NCBI GenBank assembly: GCA_027008665.1
Contig: JALVEA010000090.1
Location: 1 to 14,567, forward strand
Source of the DNA: Thiotrichaceae bacterium
Lineage (GTDB): Bacteria; Pseudomonadota; Gammaproteobacteria; Thiotrichales; Thiotrichaceae
Length of the DNA stretch: 14,567 nucleotides
Direction of reading: 5' to 3'
The notes under the pieces are model-generated. The model made no database searches and was not told where the DNA came from. It saw only the letters and a program-made list of their open reading frames with translations. Below, piece by piece: positions 6,431-14,567 of this stretch; within the stretch, counting starts at the first letter, position 1; each line of letters starts with the position of its first letter. The translations under genes and the position numbers were made by a program.

Positions 6431-8144
6431 CAGGGTCTTCGAGTAATTCTTTAATCTTGACTAAAAAACTGACCGCAGTTTTACCATCAATTAAGCGATG
6501 GTCATAAGAGAGGGCTAGGTACATCATTGGTCTAATCACCACTTCCCCTTTCAATGCGACGGGGCGGTCTTCTATTTTATGCATTCCGAGAATGGCGCTT
6601 TGAGGAGGATTGATAATAGGTGTTGATAGCATAGAGCCAAATACACCGCCATTGGTAATGGAGAACGTTCCGCCTGTGAGTTCATCCATCTCTAACTGAT
6701 TATGACGCGCACGATGTGCATAATCATGAATGTTTTTTTCTATTTCTGCATGTCCTAACGTATTGGTATCGCGTACAACCGGCACCACTAAGCCCCTCTC
6801 TGTTGACACCGCAACTCCTATATCGTATTTACCTTGATAAACAATATCTTGCCCGTCTATGCGCGCATTCACTTCTGGATAGCGTTTTAACGCTTCGGTA
6901 GCAGCCTTAACAAAAAAGGACATAAAACCTAATTTTATACCATGCACCTGCTCAAAGCGTTCTCGATAAATTTTTCGTAAACGAATAATTTCACTCAGAT
7001 CAACATCATTAAACGTTGTTAGTATCGCTGCTGTTTGTTGCGCTTCTACTAATCGTTCCGCAATTCTTGCACGTAAACGTGTCATCGGTACACGCCGTTC
7101 TAATGGCTTATCATGAATCGCTTTGTTAGTTATTGTTGTTTCTGCATCTATTTCTACTTCAGTATTTTTCGGCACTATGGGTAACTCATTAATAGTTTGT
7201 ACTGGATTGATAGCTTCAATTTCAGGATTATCATCTGCTTTATTGATGGTTTTTTCATCGCTTATCTCATCCTTATTTTCTGCTTTAGACAGTTCAATTT
7301 GAGATTCTGCTATTGTTTGATATTCTTTGGATAGTTCTTCCTTTGGTAGTTCTTCTGTTAATGGTATTTCTTCTATTATGACAGCAGACTCTTCTTTTTT
7401 GTCTATGGCTTGTTGATGCTCCAGTTCGTCATAATGAGAGTGGTGCAAATGCTGTTCTATATCTTGTTTGAGAATTTTTCCATTTTTTCCTGAGCCATTG
7501 ATATCCAAAGGATCTATTTCATTTTCAGCCATTTTTTTTCTAATCGATGGACTACCAAAGAGGCTAACAACAGGTTTTGTTTCAGGTATTATTTCATCAA
7601 GGGTAGATGGCTTTTCATCACTTTCAATAGAGTTATTATTTTCACTTTGATTCTCATTATGGTTTTGATCTAGTTCAAGTTCAATAAGGGGATTATCTTG
7701 TTGGGCTTCAGGAACATCCTCCTGTAGTTGTTCTAATTCGTGTAGTATTTCTTGTCGGATTTCTATTGGAGAGCTGTCTTGTTTTTCCTGTTCAGTGGGG
7801 ATTGTAACAGATGAATTGTCTATATTAGGCTGTTCTATTATTGCTTCACTTTGTTCTTCTTGAATTTCATTGTGTGTATTTGTAGGTATAACCTCTTCTA
7901 AGGCAGATTCAGTTTCAATAAGTCCAATCACTTCATCTGGGGTTACAATTGAATCTTCTGGGTGGATAATTTCAGTAAGAATGCCCGTTGCAGGCGCTGT
8001 GACATCAAGAATAATTTTATCGGTTTCCAGTTCTAATAAAACGTCTTCTTTTTCAACTTTGTCCCCTACCTTTTTAATCCAAATGGCAATGGTAGCATCA
8101 CTGACAGACTCTGGTAGTTGAGGTACACGTATTTTGCTAGACAT
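6408..8144 (-). CDS. sucB: 2-oxoglutarate dehydrogenase E2, dihydrolipoyl succinyltransferase
   Basis: This is the E2 core of the 2-oxoglutarate dehydrogenase complex, which transfers succinyl groups from lipoate to CoA in the TCA cycle. The N-terminal lipoyl domain spans about 2-80, with the lipoylated lysine in ELETDKIILDV (K43). The peripheral subunit-binding domain spans about 194-233 (SPSIRKKMAEN, then NGSGKNGKILKQDIE). The catalytic domain spans about 350-578, with RVPMTRLRARIAERL, TTFNDVDLS and the active site HRLIDG (H549, D553). All key residues are present. The length of 578 is far above the approximately 405 of E. coli SucB. The excess lies in two linkers (about 82-193 and 234-348) rich in Glu, Gln, Asn and Ile rather than the usual Ala/Pro. 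AAAGGAAGAG precedes the start with a long spacing. The gene follows sucA after 51 nt. No E3 gene is adjacent. Confidence 0.97.
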   Translation of the reverse strand: MSSKIRVPQLPESVSDATIAIWIKKVGDKVEKEDVLLELETDKIILDVTAPATGILTEIIHPEDSIVTPDEVIGLIETESALEEVIPTNTHNEIQEEQSEAIIEQPNIDNSSVTIPTEQEKQDSSPIEIRQEILHELEQLQEDVPEAQQDNPLIELELDQNHNENQSENNNSIESDEKPSTLDEIIPETKPVVSLFGSPSIRKKMAENEIDPLDINGSGKNGKILKQDIEQHLHHSHYDELEHQQAIDKKEESAVIIEEIPLTEELPKEELSKEYQTIAESQIELSKAENKDEISDEKTINKADDNPEIEAINPVQTINELPIVPKNTEVEIDAETTITNKAIHDKPLERRVPMTRLRARIAERLVEAQQTAAILTTFNDVDLSEIIRLRKIYRERFEQVHGIKLGFMSFFVKAATEALKRYPEVNARIDGQDIVYQGKYDIGVAVSTERGLVVPVVRDTNTLGHAEIEKNIHDYAHRARHNQLEMDELTGGTFSITNGGVFGSMLSTPIINPPQSAILGMHKIEDRPVALKGEVVIRPMMYLALSYDHRLIDGKTAVSFLVKIKELLEDPASLFLEL

Positions 8145-8195
8145 TATTTTTTATACTCTTCCTTTAAATCATTAAATTCTTAATTTCTAAATCTT

Positions 8196-11063
8196 TTATA
8201 CCATTGTGGGAAGCTTCAAAGCTTCTCTAATTAAGGCGGTTTGTTGTTGTTGATGAACACGAATAGAGCCGACAGCAGGTGCAGCTGCTGCAGGGCGTGC
8301 TACACAAGATATATCAATAAAACGTGCATAAGAATAAAAGCGATGCTTCATATTATCCCATGCACCTTGATTTTTGGGTTCTTCTTGACACCATACAAGC
8401 TCTTTAATCGCTTCATAGCGCTTTAATACATCTTTTAAATCATAATCAGGAAAAGGATAAAGTTGTTCTAATCGAATAATTGCTATCTGTTTAAGATCAT
8501 ATTCTTGATAGGTTGCCACTAAATCATAATAAACTTTCCCACTGCAAAGAATAACGCGGGTTATCTGCTTTTTTTCATGCAGTGATAATTGCGGGTCATC
8601 TATGACGGTTTGAAAATGCCCTTGGGCTAATTCTGAAAAATCATTCACTGCTTGGGGATGTCTTAATAAACTTTTAGGGGTGAGTACAATTAATGGACGA
8701 CGATAGGGGCGTATCATTTGACGACGTAACATGTGAAAGATTTGCGCGGGTGTGGAAGGAATACAAACTTGAATATTATGTTGTGCGCAAAGTTGCAAAT
8801 AACGCTCTAAACGGGCAGAAGAATGTTCGGCTCCCATGCCTTCATAACCGTGGGGCAAAAATAGGGTTAAACCGCATAAACGTGACCATTTTTGTTCACC
8901 TGAAGTAATAAATTGATCAATAACAACCTGTGCTCCATTAGCAAAGTCACCAAATTGTGCTTCCCAAATAGTGAGGGTAGTCGGTGCGGAAGTGGCATAA
9001 CCGTATTCAAAAGCAAGCACTGCTTCTTCTGATAATAAAGAATCAATCACAGTAAAGTGACCCTGTTTTTCAGCAATATGCTGTAGAGGTATCCAAGCTT
9101 GACGACGTTCTTGATGATGAAAGACGGCATGTCGATGTGAAAATGTACCTCGTCCACTATCTTGTCCACTTAATCGAATATCAAATCCTTCACTTAATAA
9201 GCTAGCATACGCCATATTTTCGGCAAACCCCCAATCGACAGGGCGTTCACCTGTTGCCATTTGTTGACGTTTATTCAGTAATTTAAGCACCTGAGGATGT
9301 ACCACAAAATCATCGGGGAATTGTTGACATTTTGTTGCTAACTGGCGTAGCTGCTTTAGATCAAAACGGGTATCTACTGCTATATCCCATTGTCTATCTT
9401 TATATTCATCCCAACTAACTTTAAAAATTTCTGGAATACTGCTGTAATCCAGTGTGTCCACCACCGCTTTACCCGATGAAATTTTCTTTTTATAAGTTTG
9501 TATTGCCTGTTTTGCCTCATCTTCAGTGATGATATTTTCTTTTATCAAATGCTTGCCATAATTTTCACGTACCCCTATTTTATTGCGAATCGCCTTATAC
9601 ATGATAGGTTGGGTAACAGAGGGTTCATCTGCTTCATTATGACCGTGTTTTCGATAACATAAGAGATCAATCACAATATCTTTACGAAAACGCAGACGAT
9701 AATCCAATGCAATTTGTGCCGCAAAGATAACCGCCTCTGGATCATCCCCATTAACATGGAAAATAGGTGCATTTACCATTTTTGCAACATCGGTTGGATA
9801 ATAAGAGCTACGGCTATCTAAATCGGTACTGGTGGTAAAACCAATTTGATTATTAATCACAATATGCACTGTACCATGAATATGATAACCGCGTGTTTGC
9901 GACATATTTAGCGTTTCCATCACGACCCCCTGCCCTGCAAAGGCGGCATCACCGTGAATAACGACCCCCACGACTTGCCCTCCTTGATCTGTGCGACGAT
10001 CTTTACGAGCGCGTACTGCCCCTGCCACCACAGGACTTACGATTTCTAAATGGGAAGGATTAAAGGCTAATGATAGATGCATTGCATCTTCAATCGTCTG
10101 AATACTACAGGCATAACCTTTATGATATTTTACATCTCCCATATAGTAAGGATCGCTCGGAATGCCTTCAAACTCTTTAAACAGCTCATCGGTTGATTTC
10201 CCCATAATATTAATCAACACATTTAGGCGACCGCGATGTGCCATACCTAAAATAATTTCACGAATTTTTTGCCCCCCTGCATGATGTACAATCTCATGCA
10301 ATAAAGGAATCAAGCTATCACCGCCCTCTAATGAAAACCGCTTTTGACCTGTATATTTTGTATGTAGATAACGCTCTAATGTTTCTGCCGCCACCAGTTG
10401 TTGGTACAGCTCTTTTTTACGTTCAACGCTAATCTCCGATCTGGATTCACAACGCTCTAAACGGGATTGAATCCATTGCTTCTCCTCCATATTCATAATA
10501 TGCATATATTCCACACCAATACTACCCGTGTAGGTATTACGCAAAGCACGGTAGATATTATTAATGGTCGGTTTATCACATAAATGAAACGTACCTAGAT
10601 TAAATTCACGCTCAGGATCTGCTTTATCTAAGCCATAATATTGTAAACTTAGCCCCTCTAATCCTGTTGTAATTTTACTATCTGATAATGGATTAGTATT
10701 AGCAATTAAATGCCCAATGGTACGATAAGCATCAATTAATTGTGACACATGTACTTGCTGTCGCTCTGTTTCCAATAAACTTTCAGTAATACTAGCATCA
10801 ATGCTATTTGTGCAAACTTTAGAATGCAATTTACGACTATAAAACTGTTCTCTCATATAAGAATGGGTATTGCCATTTTGGAATTCTATTGGTACAGGCA
10901 AGGTAGAAAAGTAGTGTTGCCAACTAGCGGTGACAGAATTTGGATCTTTTAAATAAGATTCAAATAACAGCTCCAAATAGATAACATTCTCCCCTTCTAG
11001 CAATGACTCAGAGAAATGGCTTACAGACTCTTTTGATAAAGAGTTGCCAGTATTTGTCTTCAT
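8196..11063 (-). CDS. sucA: 2-oxoglutarate dehydrogenase E1 component
   Basis: The product has 955 residues, against 933 in E. coli, and is the thiamine-diphosphate-dependent E1 subunit that decarboxylates 2-oxoglutarate and succinylates lipoyl-E2. The N-terminal E2-contact segment is visible at about 29-52 (YLELLFESYLKDPNSV). Next come MAHRGRLNVL at 274-283 with the active-site His (H276), FNPSHLEIV (334-342), and the ThDP motif from GDA (371-373) to NN (404-405). HVNGDDPEAV (436-445) and HGHNEADEPS (473-482) follow. The C-terminal transketolase-like half includes LSGQDSGRGTFSHRHAV, LSEEAVLAFEYGYA, EAQFGDFANGAQ and PKSLLRHP. No essential residue is missing. It is cytosolic and the first gene of sucAB. 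It starts 30 nt after the aas-like gene, so readthrough from that gene is likely; no separate promoter was seen in the short gap. Confidence 0.98.
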   Translation of the reverse strand: MKTNTGNSLSKESVSHFSESLLEGENVIYLELLFESYLKDPNSVTASWQHYFSTLPVPIEFQNGNTHSYMREQFYSRKLHSKVCTNSIDASITESLLETERQQVHVSQLIDAYRTIGHLIANTNPLSDSKITTGLEGLSLQYYGLDKADPEREFNLGTFHLCDKPTINNIYRALRNTYTGSIGVEYMHIMNMEEKQWIQSRLERCESRSEISVERKKELYQQLVAAETLERYLHTKYTGQKRFSLEGGDSLIPLLHEIVHHAGGQKIREIILGMAHRGRLNVLINIMGKSTDELFKEFEGIPSDPYYMGDVKYHKGYACSIQTIEDAMHLSLAFNPSHLEIVSPVVAGAVRARKDRRTDQGGQVVGVVIHGDAAFAGQGVVMETLNMSQTRGYHIHGTVHIVINNQIGFTTSTDLDSRSSYYPTDVAKMVNAPIFHVNGDDPEAVIFAAQIALDYRLRFRKDIVIDLLCYRKHGHNEADEPSVTQPIMYKAIRNKIGVRENYGKHLIKENIITEDEAKQAIQTYKKKISSGKAVVDTLDYSSIPEIFKVSWDEYKDRQWDIAVDTRFDLKQLRQLATKCQQFPDDFVVHPQVLKLLNKRQQMATGERPVDWGFAENMAYASLLSEGFDIRLSGQDSGRGTFSHRHAVFHHQERRQAWIPLQHIAEKQGHFTVIDSLLSEEAVLAFEYGYATSAPTTLTIWEAQFGDFANGAQVVIDQFITSGEQKWSRLCGLTLFLPHGYEGMGAEHSSARLERYLQLCAQHNIQVCIPSTPAQIFHMLRRQMIRPYRRPLIVLTPKSLLRHPQAVNDFSELAQGHFQTVIDDPQLSLHEKKQITRVILCSGKVYYDLVATYQEYDLKQIAIIRLEQLYPFPDYDLKDVLKRYEAIKELVWCQEEPKNQGAWDNMKHRFYSYARFIDISCVARPAAAAPAVGSIRVHQQQQTALIREALKLPTMV

Positions 11064-11080
11064 ATCCTTTATATCCTAAT
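11064..11080 (-). promoter_or_regulatory. Duplicated AGGATAT ribosome-site region before sucA
   Basis: On the minus strand two AGGATAT copies stand 9 nt apart just before the sucA ATG. The distal AGGA (11077-11074) is 10 nt from the start and can serve as the SD. The proximal one (11068-11065) is only 1 nt away and is too close to work for this ATG. The tandem 9-bp near-repeat is seen directly; any regulatory meaning is speculative. Confidence 0.4.
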
Positions 11081-11093
11081 GGCAATATTATTT

Positions 11094-14000
11094 TTAGCTG
11101 ACTCCGCGAGGCTGAAGTATACCTCTCAAAGTACCTGCTAAAACCACTTTTTTGGCTAATGAAAAATCGGTTTTGCCACTGCCTAATTTAGGAATTTCTT
11201 CTACATTAATGACCTTTGCGGGTAGCATCATTGGGTTGATATTTGCTTTTAGTAGAATAGCTTTAAGTTCTTTAGCAGTTATATCACTGGCGACTAATAG
11301 CACAATTTTTTCGCCTTTTTTCGCATCAGGGATGTTTACGGCGACGAGTTCTAATTCAGGGTTTTGTAGGGCTTTGCGAATGGTTTCTTCTACAGCGGTG
11401 AGGCTGATCATTTCACCACCGAGTTTGGCGAAGCGGGAGTAACGATCTACGATGGTGAGGAATCCATTTTGATCTAAATGTCCTTTATCTCCACTTTTAT
11501 ACCAACGCTGTCCTTCCATTTCGACAATCACTTCAGCGGTTTTTTCGGGGGCATTGAGGTAACCTTTCATCACTTGTGGTCCCCCAATAAGAATTAAGCC
11601 ATCTTCTCCTGTGGCAAGTTCTTGCAGGGTGTCGGGGTCAACAATGCGATAGCTGGTTCCAGGTAGTGGCATACCGACCGTTCCCGGTGTATTACCTTGT
11701 TGAACTTTCCAATAGCTTGTGTCCATTTGATCAGGAATATTGACACTGGCAACGGGTGAGACTTCTGTTGCCCCATACCCTTCTAAAATATCAATTTGAA
11801 ATTTAGATTTAAATGCTTGACGAATATCAGGGTTAAGCCGTTCAGCTCCTGCAATCACCATTCGTAATGTGGCTAACATTAAAGGATGAACTCGTCTATT
11901 TTTGCTATATAAACGTAGGAAGGTTGATGTACCAAAGAGGAAGGTTGCTTTATTACGCGCCACGGCTTTGGCAATCACAACCACATCGGTTGGGTCGGGA
12001 TGGCAAACAATGGGTATCCCTTCGCTTAAGGGCATAAAAGTAGTAGCTAAAAGACCAAAAGCATGAAAGGTCGGTAGGGTTGACATCACCACATCATTTT
12101 CTCTGGTGTTTAACATATCAGAGACTTGACGTGCATTAGTGGCAAGATTTAGATGACTCAGTTCGATGCCTTTTGGTGTACCTTCGCTTCCACTAGAAAA
12201 TAAAATAGCAGCGGTCGCTTCTTTATTAATGGGCTTTAGATAAATCGATTTTAAAATTTTAGCGGGTAATAAGAGGGTTGATAGCAGAGTGATTAGCATA
12301 CTGGCTTTGGGTATTTCCGCACGAAAATCTTCCAAATAGACCAGTCTGGTATCAGGGAATGTTTCGACAATATTGATACCGCGTTGCTCTAGTTTTTTAA
12401 GAAATTTCTTTGAGGTGTAAATAGTTTGAATCTCTGCACTTTTAACCGCCCCTTGCATTGCTTCAACACTGGCGGTGAAGTTTAAATTAACCACTGTTTT
12501 GCCAAGACATAAAACCGCCATATTAGTGATTGCACCGCCCACACTGGCAGGTACTAATATGCCAATATTTTTCTCTGGACTTTTCTTCGCTATTAATTTA
12601 GAAAAACGAAACACCGCTGTCATAAATTTATAATGGTTTAAAGGTGTTCCGATTGCATCGGTGGCTGCCATGCGAAAACCCATGCGCTTTGCGGTTTGTA
12701 ACCAACGTACAGGGATCGGTGTAATCTGGTTTGAATCGTTTTGCCAAGCACGGAATGAAAGATCAAATAAGCGTTGTTTTAATTTATCGGTGGATGTGTT
12801 TGCAGGTAATGCGTCACCAAAGGCAACAATAATATCGCGTTTAAGCCCTGATCGACGGCTGGCTTTAAAAAAGCGGGTTGAACGAGAAAAACGACTACCC
12901 CATAAGCCATGCAGATAAAAGGGAATAATTTTAGCCCCTGTGTCTTTAATTGCTTTTTCATAACCGCGTTTAATTTCACCTAATTGTCCTGTACGACTAA
13001 TTGCACCTTCTGGAAATAAACAGACCGCTTTGCCTTGTTTTAGCAAGCCATTAATTGTTTCTAAGGAGGCAGCGGCACCACCACTATTAATAGGGACAAC
13101 ACCAAATAAATCTAAAAACCATTTTAAATACCAACGCTCATAATAATAACGCTCAATCACAAAATGTAATTGTCGAGGGCTTGCTATTTGCACTAAAGCC
13201 CAATCAATCCAACTAATATGATTACCTAGCAGTAAAATACCACCCGATGCAGGTAATTTTTCAGCACCTAAGACCTTCATGCGATAACGTATTGCAAAAA
13301 GGCGACCAAGTATAAAGCGTAGCAAGGCTTCAGGCATTTTAAACAGTGTATAAACCGTACCAATGGCTGCTACTAACACTAGCAACCAAATAATATTAAT
13401 ACTACCAACCCCTATCATTGCTAATGAGACAGTAATAATTAGAAAACTAAGCATCATAATATTTTGAATTAAATTATTTGATGCCAAAACGCGCCCTAAC
13501 TGTTCATCATCAGCATAATATTGAATCAAAGCATTTAAAGGAACCACAAAAAGCCCCCCCATAATGCCTAAAAACAAGAAGTTAATCCCTTGTAGTAAGC
13601 TTGAATCCAGCATAACAAATAATGCAAGCGATAAGGTTATTCCCAATGCACCCACAGGAATTAAGCCTGTTTCAATATGATTATCAGATAATTTACCTGC
13701 AATAAACGAGCCGAGCATAATCCCAATACCTGCCAATGCCATTAGACCTTGTAACTTCGCAGTATTAGTGATTAAAAGCTGTGATTTAGCAAACTCAGGG
13801 TAGCTTGCCAACATGACTTGGGAAATCGCCCAAAAGGTTGATAGAGCAAGGATAGAGAACCAAATCCAAGGATGGCGATAGACTAAACGGAGATTGCGTA
13901 ATTGGGTTTTTCCTGTGCGGTAATGCGCCCAATTAAAACGCATTTTCTGATTGATTGGTTTTTTTTCAGGCAAACGATAAGCGTAGAAGACTTCCAAAAG

Positions 14001-14567
14001 CGTTAAACCAACTAAAACCCATCCTAAAGGCGCAATCAAGGTCAATAAATCATCTTTATTTTCCCATGATAGATCTGATAAAAGTTGCTCAAATAAAAGT
14101 GAGAAAAAGAAAGTCGCCCCAAGAATTGAAAACATAGTCATCGCTTGAACCGCTGCATTGCCTTTTGCTAAACCACGTTCACCGACTAATTCCTTAATAA
14201 AGCCATATTTTGCAGGAGAATAAAGTGCGCTTTGCAATCCCAATAGGAAGGTCATACCAAAAGCAAACCAGAACCAGCCTTGATAGTAACCAAGGGTAAT
14301 CAAGAGTGTAATACCCAGCGCAAACCAAGCACTGAGTCGCATCACGGTATTTTTAGGATACTTATCAGCGATATAGCCAGAAGGAGTAAAAAGCATAATA
14401 AAGGGCAACAGGATCAGTGCATTAATAATTGCAGTAAAAATAATCTGTTGTTGCCCATCGTAGGTTTTAAAAATGGTATTTTGGATTATTATTTTATGTC
14501 CAATATCAACAAAAGCATTTAGAAAAACAACCATTAAATAGGTAAATAAACCAATGACTTTTAATGG
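11094..14567 (-). CDS. aas: LplT-PlsC-acyl-ACP synthetase fusion (Aas type), 5' partial
   Basis: The first ATG in the window (14534) gives 1146 residues, but the 11 codons upstream to the right edge are all sense (PLKVIGLFTYL) and no SD precedes that ATG. The true start therefore lies outside the window. Numbering here is from 14534. An MFS segment of about 10-12 helices spans roughly 1-400 and resembles LplT, the lysophospholipid flippase. A PlsC acyltransferase domain spans about 405-600, with NHISWID (438-444) and FPEG (507-510). An AMP-forming ligase spans about 615-1130, with SSGSEGTPKG (780-789), EGYGATE (918-924), SGDKG (1014-1018) and the C-terminal catalytic Lys in GSGKTDF (K1121). 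In E. coli LplT and Aas are separate proteins that import and reacylate 2-lysophosphatidylethanolamine at the inner membrane. Here one polypeptide probably does both. It is followed by sucA after 30 nt. Confidence 0.93.
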   Translation of the reverse strand, partial: PLKVIGLFTYLMVVFLNAFVDIGHKIIIQNTIFKTYDGQQQIIFTAIINALILLPFIMLFTPSGYIADKYPKNTVMRLSAWFALGITLLITLGYYQGWFWFAFGMTFLLGLQSALYSPAKYGFIKELVGERGLAKGNAAVQAMTMFSILGATFFFSLLFEQLLSDLSWENKDDLLTLIAPLGWVLVGLTLLEVFYAYRLPEKKPINQKMRFNWAHYRTGKTQLRNLRLVYRHPWIWFSILALSTFWAISQVMLASYPEFAKSQLLITNTAKLQGLMALAGIGIMLGSFIAGKLSDNHIETGLIPVGALGITLSLALFVMLDSSLLQGINFLFLGIMGGLFVVPLNALIQYYADDEQLGRVLASNNLIQNIMMLSFLIITVSLAMIGVGSINIIWLLVLVAAIGTVYTLFKMPEALLRFILGRLFAIRYRMKVLGAEKLPASGGILLLGNHISWIDWALVQIASPRQLHFVIERYYYERWYLKWFLDLFGVVPINSGGAAASLETINGLLKQGKAVCLFPEGAISRTGQLGEIKRGYEKAIKDTGAKIIPFYLHGLWGSRFSRSTRFFKASRRSGLKRDIIVAFGDALPANTSTDKLKQRLFDLSFRAWQNDSNQITPIPVRWLQTAKRMGFRMAATDAIGTPLNHYKFMTAVFRFSKLIAKKSPEKNIGILVPASVGGAITNMAVLCLGKTVVNLNFTASVEAMQGAVKSAEIQTIYTSKKFLKKLEQRGINIVETFPDTRLVYLEDFRAEIPKASMLITLLSTLLLPAKILKSIYLKPINKEATAAILFSSGSEGTPKGIELSHLNLATNARQVSDMLNTRENDVVMSTLPTFHAFGLLATTFMPLSEGIPIVCHPDPTDVVVIAKAVARNKATFLFGTSTFLRLYSKNRRVHPLMLATLRMVIAGAERLNPDIRQAFKSKFQIDILEGYGATEVSPVASVNIPDQMDTSYWKVQQGNTPGTVGMPLPGTSYRIVDPDTLQELATGEDGLILIGGPQVMKGYLNAPEKTAEVIVEMEGQRWYKSGDKGHLDQNGFLTIVDRYSRFAKLGGEMISLTAVEETIRKALQNPELELVAVNIPDAKKGEKIVLLVASDITAKELKAILLKANINPMMLPAKVINVEEIPKLGSGKTDFSLAKKVVLAGTLRGILQPRGVS

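Noticed and set aside
8145..8195. Possible terminator or promoter between sucA and sucB
   Set aside because: The gap is AT-rich, but I found no inverted repeat and no paired promoter boxes.
14280..14522. Plus-strand open frame of 80 codons
   Set aside because: It is antisense to the membrane segment of the fusion gene, with no recognisable domain and no good SD.
1..14567. Defence island, phage, CRISPR or biosynthetic cluster
   Set aside because: Every large frame belongs to a known housekeeping or stress family, and no arrays, integrases, transposases or repeats were seen.

Overview
The window looks like ordinary chromosome from an AT-rich gammaproteobacterium. The evidence is the PrkA/YeaH/SpoVR stress cluster, a DUF1415 gene, proteobacterial E1 and E2 subunits of 2-oxoglutarate dehydrogenase (OGDH), and an LplT-Aas type membrane-lipid recycling fusion. 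A sulfur-oxidising (Thiotrichales-like) or methanotrophic (Methylococcales-like) lineage would fit, but the sequence alone does not settle it. I see no mobile element, CRISPR array, tRNA or rRNA, and base composition does not change sharply.

Left block (1-4462, minus strand): a three-gene operon read right to left, prkA (serine kinase of the AAA+ type), yeaH (DUF444, VWA-like) and spoVR/ycgB. The last is cut by the left edge of the window. yeaH and spoVR overlap by 11 nt. A 114-nt gap between prkA and yeaH holds a good hairpin. A promoter candidate lies just upstream of prkA. These genes usually travel together and are tied to starvation and stress responses in enterobacteria.

Divergent pair (4743-6170, plus strand): a CvfB/YitL-like S1-domain RNA-binding protein, then a DUF1415 protein with a GTG start and a strong Shine-Dalgarno (SD) site. 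The pair shares a 280-bp AT-rich divergent promoter region with prkA.

Middle (6171-6430): an imperfect hairpin, then a reading frame of only 38 codons (6314-6430). It has a strong SD, a hairpin immediately 5' of that SD, and a product that is essentially one hydrophobic helix. Its 3' end overlaps the 3' end of sucB on the opposite strand by 23 nt. It is the least explained element in the window.

Right block (6408-14567, minus strand): a very long gene fusing an MFS lysophospholipid flippase, a PlsC acyltransferase and an acyl-ACP synthetase (aas-like), then after 30 nt sucA (OGDH E1) and after 51 nt sucB (E2). The aas-like frame is open to the right edge, so its start lies outside the window. 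SucB is much longer than usual (578 residues) because both interdomain linkers are greatly expanded and acidic. The E3 gene (lpd), sdh and sucCD are not in the window.

I found no clearly new multi-gene system. The best leads are the 38-residue membrane peptide with its structured leader, and the enlarged linkers of SucB.
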